Shown: piece by piece, positions 16,845 to 22,969 of the stretch | How the letters are laid out: each line of letters begins with the position of its first letter | Position numbering within the stretch: the first letter of the stretch is position 1 | NCBI GenBank assembly: GCA_002371625.1 | Contig: DFFV01000013.1 | Coordinates: 1 to 23,284 of the forward strand | Direction: 5' to 3' | Source of the DNA: Ruminococcus sp. UBA3767 | GTDB lineage: Bacteria; Bacillota; Clostridia; Oscillospirales; Ruminococcaceae | DNA length: 23,284 nt | Position numbers and translations under genes: made by a program | Notes under the pieces: model-generated | The model's database searches: none | What the model was told of the DNA's origin: nothing | The model's input: the letters and a program-made list of their open reading frames with translations, nothing else

Positions 16845-18398
16845 TTGAGCAAAGAGAAAAAGGATAAAAAAGAAAAAAAGGGCATATCCAAAAAGCTGAA
16901 GCACTCGACACTTTCGCTGATACTCACGATAGTTGTGATATGTGCGGTGGTGCTGGTGAATGTGACAGCTACGATGCTGTTTGAGCGATACCCGCTGGCG
17001 TGGGATATGACCGATAAGAAGATATACACAGTTTCGCAGACCTCAAAGGACTACATCAAAAATATAGACACCGATGTCACGGTGACGATATTTTCCGATG
17101 AGAGCACCTATTCGGGCTTCAACTATCCTTACAACAAGCAGGCGCTGGAGCTTTTGAAAAACTACTGCCGTGAAAACAGCAGGATAAGTTACAGGTTTGT
17201 GGAGATAGACAAAAATCCGGATATCGCAAGAGGATACACGGACGTAAAAAATATGGATATCGTGTTTGAGACCTCCAAGGGCAGCGGCAGCGAAAAGCAG
17301 AGCCGCACACGCAAGGTCGGAGTAAGCGATATTATAAACTTTCAGGACCGGCTCGTTGAGGGACTTTCAAGCTCGGGCTACACGATAGAATCGTATGCCA
17401 AAAACAACCTTGAAGGCTCGCAGGAAGCGTTTGTGAGATATTTTTCAAACTACATCGAGTCTTCAAATGCCGAGCAGGCTTTTACCTCTGCGCTTATGGC
17501 AGTGACCGATCCAAAGCCGGTATATGTGACTTTCCTTACGGGAAGAAACGAGCTGGCTGACCTGAGCTATATGAAAACGCTGCTTGAGGCAAACGGATAT
17601 AACATATCGACAGTTGACCTGACAAAGCAGGACATTCCCGAAAACACCGATGCAGCGGTTATCTGCGCACCGCAGACAGATTATATGCAGGCGGAGATAG
17701 ACAAGCTGGAAAAGTATCTTTCGGGTAAGAACAAAAGCATTATCAGTTTTTCACACGCTGCGCAGAAGCAGACTCCGCTGCTGGACGGGCTGATGAAAAA
17801 ATACGGGCTTGCAGCAGGAGAGGGAACGGTCTGCGAGAGCGACACGGACAGGTATTACAACCAGCCGTATTTTACGCTTGCAGATGATATTGCGCAGTAC
17901 CTCTCGGGCGAGATGCAGAGCGATTCGCCAAAGCTGCTGGTCGCACAGTCACGCCCTGTTGAAATGGCAGATACGGGCAATTCGCAGGTAAGCACCACTA
18001 TGCTGCTTGGCAGCTCGGCAGGCGCATACACGGCGGATACTGCTGCGCTGGTGAACGGCGAGAGCAAGGTGCTGAAAAGCGGAAAGCAATGCTATGCGGC
18101 GCTTGGCAAGGACGATGAGAGCGGCAACACGGCAGTGCTGATAGGTACTTCCTCAATTGCCGAGGATCAGTTTATGGCTTACGGGCAATACAGCAACAGG
18201 GACTTTATACTTGCGCTGTTTGCCAGGCTGACAGGAAAGACCGAGGGCGTAAGGATAGAGCCTAAGGTGCTGGAGCAGACTGCGTTTGAGATAACGCAGG
18301 GCGAAAAGCAGGTGCTCAAGTGGACGTTCATCGTTATACTGCCGCTTGCGGTGGCAGGCACGGGAATATTCGTGACGGTGAGAAGAAAGCGCAGATGA
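16845..18398 (+). CDS. GldG-like ABC-associated extracytoplasmic protein
   Basis: A 517-residue protein with a strongly basic N-terminus (KEKKDKKEKKG), a membrane segment at about 22-45, a large extracytoplasmic domain and a second membrane segment near 493-512 followed by RRKRR. The domain begins AWDMTDKKIYTVSQTSKDYIKNI and continues VTVTIFSDES and YRFVEIDKNPDIARGY, as in GldG proteins, which partner GldA/GldF ABC exporters. A second part (from about 225, PVYVTFLTGRNELADLSYM) is the IFT52/ABC-associated beta-alpha region. The start is TTG 16845; no ATG lies nearby in frame and AGGGGGT at 16829-16835 is suitably placed. Its function is probably to contact the transported or extracellular ligand, but this is inference. 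Confidence 0.87.
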   Translation: MSKEKKDKKEKKGISKKLKHSTLSLILTIVVICAVVLVNVTATMLFERYPLAWDMTDKKIYTVSQTSKDYIKNIDTDVTVTIFSDESTYSGFNYPYNKQALELLKNYCRENSRISYRFVEIDKNPDIARGYTDVKNMDIVFETSKGSGSEKQSRTRKVGVSDIINFQDRLVEGLSSSGYTIESYAKNNLEGSQEAFVRYFSNYIESSNAEQAFTSALMAVTDPKPVYVTFLTGRNELADLSYMKTLLEANGYNISTVDLTKQDIPENTDAAVICAPQTDYMQAEIDKLEKYLSGKNKSIISFSHAAQKQTPLLDGLMKKYGLAAGEGTVCESDTDRYYNQPYFTLADDIAQYLSGEMQSDSPKLLVAQSRPVEMADTGNSQVSTTMLLGSSAGAYTADTAALVNGESKVLKSGKQCYAALGKDDESGNTAVLIGTSSIAEDQFMAYGQYSNRDFILALFARLTGKTEGVRIEPKVLEQTAFEITQGEKQVLKWTFIVILPLAVAGTGIFVTVRRKRR

Positions 18399-18412
18399 TA
18401 AGGTAGGAGCAA

Positions 18413-19855
18413 ATGAAAAAGAAACTGCTTGGGATAATCGCAGGGCTTGTGTGCTGTATAGGCTGCGTTGCGGCGATAATGGTAATGACGCACGAAAGTG
18501 AGCATGAAAACGAGCACGAGCATGAGCATGAGGACGAAAGCGCCCACATTGAACAGCACGCTGATGAAGCGGCACTTATGCTGACGCAAAGGACCGATAT
18601 AAAGGCGGTCACTGTTACCTCGCAAAGCGGCAGCTTTACGGTGAACGTTTCGCAGGACGGCAGTGTGCAGCTGGCGGAGCTTTCGGGCGTAAGGCAGGAC
18701 GAGGCTCGTGAAAAGGCTCTTGTGGATCTGTGCAGAGGGATAAAGGCGGTCAAGCTGGTAGAGGAAAATGCCGCCGATATGAAAAAATACGGGCTGGAAA
18801 AGCCCTCGGGCAAGGCAAGGATCTCTTACAAAGGCGCTGAAGATGTTGTGGTGTGTGTGGGGGATATTTCACCCACAGGACAGCAGTACTACGCCTCGGT
18901 AGAAGGCAAAAAAAGCGTCTGGCTGGTGGAAAGCAGCGTTGATACTTATTTTACGGGTTCGGCTAAGGACTACGTTTCGCAGCTGATGTCACCGCTTCCC
19001 GATAAGACGGCGGCGCAGAGCGCAAGGCTGACTGTGACGAAAAAAGGTTCGCAGGAGTTCGTGTTTGAGCGAAACGGCGAGAGCTGGACTATGACTGCAC
19101 CGATAAATGCTCAGCTTGATATGAAAAAGGCTTCGGGCTGCGTGAACGGGCTTTACGGGCTGAATTCGCAGTACTGCGAGCTTGTTCACCCGGGCGATGA
19201 GGACAAAAAACGCTATGGGACAGCTGATGCTGCGGTAACGGTGCACCTTAAAGACGGGGAAGCGGACATTACGCTTTATATAGGGAATGAAGTCCCCAAA
19301 AAAGAGGAGGACGCAACCGACAAGTATTACTGCTATATAAAAGGTGTCAGCGAGGCGGACTGCATTTACGCTGTGGAAAAGGAATATCTGCCGTGGGTGG
19401 ATATGAATGTGCAGGGCGTTATCTCGCAGGTGATGCTGCCGGCGTATCTGACGGAGCTGAAAAGCATAGTCATCACGGCAGAAGGGGAAACCTCAAAGTA
19501 TGATATATACAACACCGAGGACAGCAATGATACCATCGGCAAGCGCACGGACAAGGTAACCTGCGCAGGAAAGGAAACAGACCTGACGCAGTTCAGGAAG
19601 TTCTACGAGCTGCTGATGAGCTGCCCGACAGAAAAGATATACACAAAGGAAGATAAAAATGATGCAGATATCACCGTTGTTTACAACAAAAGCGACGGTA
19701 CTGCCGACAAGCTGGAGCTTGTAAAGGTGCAGGATGGCTTTGGCGCAAGAGTGAACGGAAAAATATCATACCTTGTGCCGCAGAGCTGGTGCGATACGCT
19801 GCTCATTGATATAAAGGCTCTCGCCTCGGGCGAAAGCGTAAAAACAGAGTTTTAG
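18413..19855 (+). CDS. DUF4340-domain membrane-anchored protein with His/Glu-rich stretch
   Basis: A 480-residue protein typical of the last gene in Gld-type ABC clusters (DUF4340 family, function unknown). One N-terminal membrane segment (about 5-25, with three Cys at 14, 15 and 18) is followed at once by a His/Glu-rich run at residues 27-52 containing seven histidines. After that come the DUF4340-like units: IKAVTVTSQSGSFTV, AADMKKYGLEKPSGKARISY, VCVGDISPTGQQYYASVEG and later NEVPKKEEDATDKYYCYIKG. This repeated pattern of beta-rich units is exposed outside the cell. AGGTAGGAG at 18401-18409 precedes ATG 18413. The His/Glu stretch is not a family hallmark that I know; metal binding is a reasonable guess. 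Confidence 0.82.
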   Translation: MKKKLLGIIAGLVCCIGCVAAIMVMTHESEHENEHEHEHEDESAHIEQHADEAALMLTQRTDIKAVTVTSQSGSFTVNVSQDGSVQLAELSGVRQDEAREKALVDLCRGIKAVKLVEENAADMKKYGLEKPSGKARISYKGAEDVVVCVGDISPTGQQYYASVEGKKSVWLVESSVDTYFTGSAKDYVSQLMSPLPDKTAAQSARLTVTKKGSQEFVFERNGESWTMTAPINAQLDMKKASGCVNGLYGLNSQYCELVHPGDEDKKRYGTADAAVTVHLKDGEADITLYIGNEVPKKEEDATDKYYCYIKGVSEADCIYAVEKEYLPWVDMNVQGVISQVMLPAYLTELKSIVITAEGETSKYDIYNTEDSNDTIGKRTDKVTCAGKETDLTQFRKFYELLMSCPTEKIYTKEDKNDADITVVYNKSDGTADKLELVKVQDGFGARVNGKISYLVPQSWCDTLLIDIKALASGESVKTEF

Positions 19856-19913
19856 CAGATAACAACACAAAAAATAACAAAGATGCGGCAGATAACAAAG
19901 CGCCGCAGAAACA
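19855..19913 (+). repeat. 11-base direct repeat and small hairpin between the DUF4340 gene and the next gene
   Basis: The sequence GCAGATAACAA occurs at 19855-19865 and 19888-19898. The second copy lies in the loop region of a 6-bp hairpin (19884-19889 with 19902-19907) just before the AAGGAGG of the following gene. There is no T-run, so it is not a terminator. Confidence 0.5.
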
Positions 19914-19926
19914 AGGAGGAATCATC

Positions 19927-20205
19927 ATGGCAAATGAAAAAGGCAAGTTTTTTACTTACAAGGGACTCCCGCTGGTGAGAAAGGGCAATCAGCTATACTT
20001 CGGCAATATGTACGATGAGTTCGTTGTGCAGATGGAGATAACCAGCACTAAAAAGGTGGGCGAGCTTGATGTTGCGGATAAGGTCATCATCAGAAAGATG
20101 TCTACCGATATGACTATCAATCCGCTGGAGGCTATCGTTAAAACAGCAAAGAAGGAAAGCCTTTACGAAGCGCTGGATATCGCTTGCGCTTGGCTGAGAG
20201 TGTGA
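19927..20205 (+). CDS. Conserved-looking small protein of unknown function
   Basis: I do not recognise this 92-residue protein. It is a soluble, mixed-charge protein without signal peptide or membrane segment. It starts MANEKGKFFTYKGLPLVRKGNQLYFGNMYDEFVVQMEI, which looks like a small beta-rich domain, and ends in an amphipathic helix (LYEALDIACAWLRV). The start is well supported by AAGGAGG at 19914-19920, 6 bases before ATG, and codon use matches the neighbouring genes. It follows the DUF4340 gene by 71 bases with no terminator between, so it may belong to the ABC cluster transcript; it could equally be an independent housekeeping gene. The next gene belongs to a separately promoted operon. 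Confidence 0.75.
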   Translation: MANEKGKFFTYKGLPLVRKGNQLYFGNMYDEFVVQMEITSTKKVGELDVADKVIIRKMSTDMTINPLEAIVKTAKKESLYEALDIACAWLRV

Positions 20206-20222
20206 TAATAAGTTAATGTCAG

Positions 20223-20281
20223 AGCGGTGCAAATGTGTGGGAATTGCTTTTTTGAAAAGAGCTTTTCCCCGTCTGCCCGCT
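20223..20281. other. Folded intergenic region after the 92-residue gene
   Basis: A hairpin at 20239-20269 (with a 2x2 T-T mismatch) sits inside a 5-bp outer stem (20223-20227 with 20277-20281). No T-run follows on either strand, so I do not call it a terminator, although it is the only candidate 3' end for the upstream operon. Otherwise the 305 bases between 20205 and rpmG hold only the rpmG promoter and leader. Confidence 0.35.
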
Positions 20282-20320
20282 TAAAAATCACAAATATATC
20301 GAAAAAATCGCAAAAAAGGC

Positions 20321-20349
20321 TTGACAAATGCAAATAAAAGAGGTATAAT
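20321..20349 (+). promoter_or_regulatory. Consensus sigma-A promoter of the rpmG-secE-nusG-rplK-rplA operon
   Basis: A perfect TTGACA (20321-20326), 17-base spacer and perfect TATAAT (20344-20349). Expected transcription start is near 20356. An 8-base inverted repeat (20338-20345 with 20355-20362) spans the -10 box and start site. Confidence 0.95.
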
Positions 20350-20355
20350 GTTTTT

Positions 20356-20504
20356 ACCTCTTAATGAGGTCTATTTTTTTGTGTCCATTTTTTAATGGGT
20401 ACAGAAAGATCATAAGTTACCTCGAAAGCCTAAAAGGGCTTTAAATGAGGGAGGCAGACGTGCTCCGATATGTTCTTTGCGGAGTACAAAATTCGTCAGG
20501 AGGT
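20356..20504 (+). promoter_or_regulatory. Structured 5' leader of rpmG
   Basis: About 155 bases of leader contain several hairpins: ACCTC/GAGGT (20356-20360 with 20366-20370) followed by a T-run at 20374-20380; a 9-bp stem with two wobbles (20381-20389 with 20394-20402); AAAGCCT/GGGCTTT (20425-20431 with 20436-20442) inside CCTC/GAGG (20420-20423 with 20447-20450); and CTCCG/CGGAG (20463-20467 with 20480-20484). ACCTC occurs twice (20356 and 20419), and each copy can pair with either GAGGT at 20366-20370 or GAGGT of the rpmG ribosome binding site (20500-20504). Alternative folds are therefore possible. Regulation is an inference. Confidence 0.55.
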
Positions 20505-20510
20505 GCCGAA

Positions 20511-20660
20511 ATGAGAGTAAAGATCACACTTGCATGCACAGAATGTAAGCAGAGAAATTACAACACCAAAAAGAACAAGAAGAATGATCCTGACAGACTT
20601 GAAATGAACAAGTATTGCAAGTTCTGTAAGAAGCACACTCTTCACAAAGAGACTAAGTAA
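20511..20660 (+). CDS. rpmG: Ribosomal protein L33 (zinc-ribbon type)
   Basis: L33 of the 50S subunit, 49 residues, the usual length. It starts [17 protein letters not shown]. The two zinc-binding pairs Cys9-x2-Cys12 and Cys36-x2-Cys39 are intact, so this is the zinc-containing (C+) form. ATG 20511 follows AGGAGGT at 20498-20504 by 6 bases. The frame is open further upstream: ATG 20445 and GTG 20460 (the latter with GGGAGG 5 bases before it) could give a 17-22 residue extension, but L33 families begin at MRVKI, so I reject those starts. It leads the rpmG-secE-nusG operon, as in many Firmicutes. Confidence 0.95.
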   Translation: MRVKITLACTECKQRNYNTKKNKKNDPDRLEMNKYCKFCKKHTLHKETK

Positions 20661-20683
20661 TAGTCAGAAAGGAGCTATGAAAA

Positions 20684-20947
20684 ATGGCTAAGAATGATGT
20701 TACTAAGTCTGCAAAGGACAAGGCTAAGAAGGCTGTTGCGGCAAGCCCGAAGAAAAAGGGCGGACTCAGACGCTGGTTCAAAGAGCTGAAAAGCGAAATG
20801 AAAAAGGTCGTTTGGCCTACCAGAAAAAAGGTCATCAACAACACGGGCATAGTAATGGGCGTTATGGCGTTCACAGGACTGTTCCTGTTTGCAGTTGACT
20901 CGGGACTGGGTTATGCGATACAGCAGATCCTCAAGATCGGAAAGTAA
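20684..20947 (+). CDS. secE: Preprotein translocase subunit SecE
   Basis: SecE clamps and stabilises the SecY channel in the cytoplasmic membrane. It has 87 residues with a basic N-terminal half (KSAKDKAKKAVAASPKKKGG), the conserved WFKELKSEMKKVVWPTRKKVINNT amphipathic segment and one C-terminal membrane helix (about 59-82). This is the single-span form usual in Gram-positive bacteria. AAAGGAG at 20668-20674 is 9 bases before ATG 20684. An out-of-frame ATG at 20677 with only four codons overlaps the start. Confidence 0.95.
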   Translation: MAKNDVTKSAKDKAKKAVAASPKKKGGLRRWFKELKSEMKKVVWPTRKKVINNTGIVMGVMAFTGLFLFAVDSGLGYAIQQILKIGK

Positions 20948-20998
20948 GAGCCGGTCCGCAAGGTTTAAGACGACAACTTCAATATGGAGGGCATGAAC

Positions 20999-21529
20999 AT
21001 GGCAGAAGAAGCAAAATGGTATGTGGTGCACACTTATTCGGGATATGAGAATAAAGTTGCGCAGAATATTGAAAAGGTTGTTGAGAACCGTAAGCTCCAT
21101 GATCTTATCCCTGAGGTCAAGGTCCCGACAGAGCTGGTGACCGAGGTCAAGGAGAGCAAGACCAAGGAAGTTGAAAAAAAGCTGTTCCCAAGCTATGTGC
21201 TGGTGAAAATGGTGCTGACAGATGACTCATGGTATATCGTGAGAAACACAAGAGGTGTAACGGGATTCGTAGGTCCTGCGAGCAAGCCTGTACCGCTTAC
21301 CGATAAGGAAGTCAAGGCGCTGGGCGTAGAGACCAAGAGAAGCGAGAATATCACCGTCAGCTTCAAGGTGGGCGATAACGTTGAGGTCACAACAGGCTCG
21401 TTTGAGGGCTTTGTGGGCAAGGTCGAAAAGATAGACCTTGAGGCACAGACCGCAGATGTACTTGTTTCAATGTTCGGCAGAGAAACATCAGTAACACTTC
21501 CGCTTACACAGGTAAAACCTGAGGCGTAA
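20999..21529 (+). CDS. nusG: Transcription termination/antitermination factor NusG
   Basis: NusG binds RNA polymerase and modulates elongation, pausing and coupling to translation. It has 176 residues. The NGN domain starts AKWYVVHTYSGYENKVAQNI and includes LFPSYVLVKM and WYIVRNTRGVTGFVG. The C-terminal KOW domain has FKVGDNVEVTTGSFEGFVGKVEKID. ATG 20999 is chosen because GGAGG at 20986-20990 lies 8 bases before it. The in-frame ATGs at 20984 and 20993 overlap or crowd the ribosome binding site. It sits between secE and rplK, the near-universal bacterial order. Confidence 0.96.
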   Translation: MAEEAKWYVVHTYSGYENKVAQNIEKVVENRKLHDLIPEVKVPTELVTEVKESKTKEVEKKLFPSYVLVKMVLTDDSWYIVRNTRGVTGFVGPASKPVPLTDKEVKALGVETKRSENITVSFKVGDNVEVTTGSFEGFVGKVEKIDLEAQTADVLVSMFGRETSVTLPLTQVKPEA

Positions 21530-21555
21530 GGTAAAGAGGGAAGTTCATTCGTAAC

Positions 21556-21587
21556 GGAAGCAATATTGTATTGATATAAAGGCTTCC
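21556..21587 (+). other. Hairpin in the nusG-rplK gap
   Basis: A 6-bp stem (GGAAGC 21556-21561 with GCTTCC 21582-21587) encloses a 20-nt loop that can form a further CAATA/TATTG pairing. It lies just upstream of the rplK leader motif; a similar hairpin lies just upstream of the matching motif before rplA. Confidence 0.55.
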
Positions 21588-21593
21588 AAAAAC

Positions 21594-21630
21594 GTGGGAG
21601 AGCTGCAAAAGGCGGCTCGCCTTACCACTT
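21594..21630 (+). promoter_or_regulatory. Candidate L1-binding autoregulatory element upstream of rplK
   Basis: GTGG (21594-21597) pairs with CCAC (21625-21628). Inside is an asymmetric loop, GA on the left and GCCTTA on the right, then a 7-bp stem (21600-21606 with 21612-21618). The element ends 6 bases before the rplK ribosome binding site. The same outer stem and loop layout recurs before rplA. L1 is known in E. coli and archaea to repress its own operon by binding an asymmetric-loop helix that mimics its 23S rRNA site; that this element is such a site is inference. Confidence 0.6.
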
Positions 21631-21649
21631 AATTATGGAGGTGCAAATA

Positions 21650-22075
21650 ATGGCACAGAAGGTAGTAGGCTATATCAAGCTGCAGATCCCGGCAGGAAAG
21701 GCAACTCCTGCACCACCGGTTGGTCCGGCACTCGGTCAGCACGGTGTTAACATTATGGCATTTACAAAGGATTTCAACGAGAGAACTAAGAACGATGCAG
21801 GTCTTATCATCCCTGTTGTTATCACAGTTTATGCCGACAGATCATTCACATTTATCACAAAGACTCCTCCGGCAGCCGTTCTTATCAAGAAGGCTTGCAA
21901 GCTTGAGCACGCTTCGGGCGAGCCTAACAAGAAGAAGGTAGCTAAGATCACCAAGGAGCAGATCCAGAAGATCGCAGAGCAGAAGATGCCTGACCTGAAC
22001 GCAGCCAGCCTTGAGAGTGCAATGAGCATGATCGCCGGCACATGTCGTTCAATGGGCGTAGTAGTTGAGGATTGA
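21650..22075 (+). CDS. rplK: Ribosomal protein L11
   Basis: L11 of the 50S GTPase-associated centre, 141 residues. It has the typical N-terminal [35 protein letters not shown], the DFNERTK turn and the C-terminal 23S rRNA-binding domain ending [20 protein letters not shown] 21650 lies 8 bases after GGAGG (21637-21641); an in-frame ATG at 21635 overlaps the ribosome binding site. Codon use is strongly biased, as expected for a highly expressed gene. It is followed by rplA after 71 bases holding a second leader-like motif. Confidence 0.96.
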   Translation: MAQKVVGYIKLQIPAGKATPAPPVGPALGQHGVNIMAFTKDFNERTKNDAGLIIPVVITVYADRSFTFITKTPPAAVLIKKACKLEHASGEPNKKKVAKITKEQIQKIAEQKMPDLNAASLESAMSMIAGTCRSMGVVVED

Positions 22076-22082
22076 TCGAAAC

Positions 22083-22099
22083 CTGCGTAAATAACGCAG
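22083..22099 (+). other. Hairpin in the rplK-rplA gap
   Basis: CTGCGT (22083-22088) pairs perfectly with ACGCAG (22094-22099) around a 5-nt loop, two bases before the second copy of the leader motif. Confidence 0.55.
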
Positions 22100-22101
22100 A
22101 G

Positions 22102-22130
22102 GTGGGAGGATTATTCCGTATTACCACTTA
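22102..22130 (+). promoter_or_regulatory. Candidate L1-binding autoregulatory element upstream of rplA (second copy)
   Basis: GTGG (22102-22105) pairs with CCAC (22124-22127). The asymmetric loop is GA on the left and GTATTA on the right, closing on a short GGA/TCC stem (22108-22110 with 22115-22117). CCAC is followed by TTAA and the ribosome binding site, as in the first copy. The inner stem differs in sequence and length from the first copy while the outer stem and loop ends are kept. Confidence 0.6.
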
Positions 22131-22146
22131 AGAGGAGGAAAAATTA

Positions 22147-22842
22147 ATGAAACATGGCAAGAAGTATGTTGAAAGCGCAAAGGCTATCGACAGGACTAAG
22201 GCATATGAGGCTCCTGAGGCTCTTGAACTTGCAGCTAAGGGTGCAAAGTCAAAGTTCGATGAAACGATCGAGCTTCACGTTCGTCTGGGTGTTGACTCAA
22301 GACACGCTGACCAGCAGGTAAGAGGTGCAGTTGTACTTCCAAACGGAACAGGTAAGACTGTAAGAGTCTGCGTATTCTGCAAGGAAGATAAGTTTGACGC
22401 TGCTAAGGAAGCCGGAGCTGACTATGTTGGCGGAATGGATCTTGTTGACAAGATCATGAAGGAAAACTGGATGGAGTTCGACGTTGTTGTAGCTTCACCT
22501 GATATGATGGGCGTTGTTGGCCGTCTTGGTAAGATCCTCGGACCTCGTGGACTTATGCCAAACCCAAAGGCAGGTACTGTTACACCTGACGTTGCTAAGG
22601 CTGTTACTGAGGCTAAGGCAGGTAAGATAGAGTACCGTCTTGATAAGACAAACATCATTCACTGCCCTATCGGCAAGGCATCTTTCGGTGCTGAAAAGCT
22701 CAACGAGAACTTTGAAACACTTATCGGAGCTATCGTTAAGGCTAAGCCGGCAGCTGCAAAGGGACAGTATCTCAAGAGCGTTGTTGTTGCTTCAACAATG
22801 GGCCCCGGAATCAAGATCAGCACTGCTAAATACGGTAACTGA
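22147..22842 (+). CDS. rplA: Ribosomal protein L1
   Basis: L1 of the 50S stalk, 231 residues, normal length. It contains [29 protein letters not shown] and the highly conserved [22 protein letters not shown]. In many bacteria L1 is also the translational repressor of the L11-L1 mRNA. AGAGGAGG at 22131-22138 precedes ATG 22147 by 8 bases. A strong terminator follows 28 bases after the stop, so rplJ and rplL are not part of this transcript. Confidence 0.97.
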   Translation: MKHGKKYVESAKAIDRTKAYEAPEALELAAKGAKSKFDETIELHVRLGVDSRHADQQVRGAVVLPNGTGKTVRVCVFCKEDKFDAAKEAGADYVGGMDLVDKIMKENWMEFDVVVASPDMMGVVGRLGKILGPRGLMPNPKAGTVTPDVAKAVTEAKAGKIEYRLDKTNIIHCPIGKASFGAEKLNENFETLIGAIVKAKPAAAKGQYLKSVVVASTMGPGIKISTAKYGN

Positions 22843-22869
22843 TACTAATTCTTTATGGAGTTATGAAAT

Positions 22870-22906
22870 AAAAGAGCTATGGATATTTTCCATAGCTCTT
22901 TTTGTA
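22870..22906 (+). terminator. Rho-independent terminator of the rplK-rplA operon
   Basis: A perfect 14-bp stem (22870-22883 with 22889-22902), 5-nt loop and a T-run at 22899-22903. Confidence 0.93.
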
Positions 22907-22921
22907 TGTCTGTACGACGGC

Positions 22922-22952
22922 AAAAAAAGATCCCCTGTTTTACAGGGGATCT
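22922..22952 (-). terminator. Rho-independent terminator of the GH94 gene
   Basis: A perfect 11-bp stem (22928-22938 with 22942-22952) with a 3-nt loop. On the minus strand it is followed by a T-run (the A-run at 22922-22928 on the plus strand), 18 bases after the phosphorylase stop codon. Confidence 0.9.
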
Positions 22953-22969
22953 GATGCTATTCGGGATTA

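Noticed and set aside
20239..20269. Hairpin as a terminator for the long upstream operon
   Set aside because: The stem is interrupted and no T-run follows on either strand, so it was listed only as a folded region.
20445..20510. Upstream in-frame start for rpmG (ATG 20445 or GTG 20460 with GGGAGG)
   Set aside because: L33 proteins begin at MRVKI and the ribosome binding site at 20498-20504 fits ATG 20511. The upstream GTG could at most produce an extended form.
20677..20691. Four-codon mini-frame ATG AAA AAT GGC TAA overlapping the secE start
   Set aside because: Only 2 bases separate it from the ribosome binding site, so it is unlikely to be used; probably chance in an A-rich start region.
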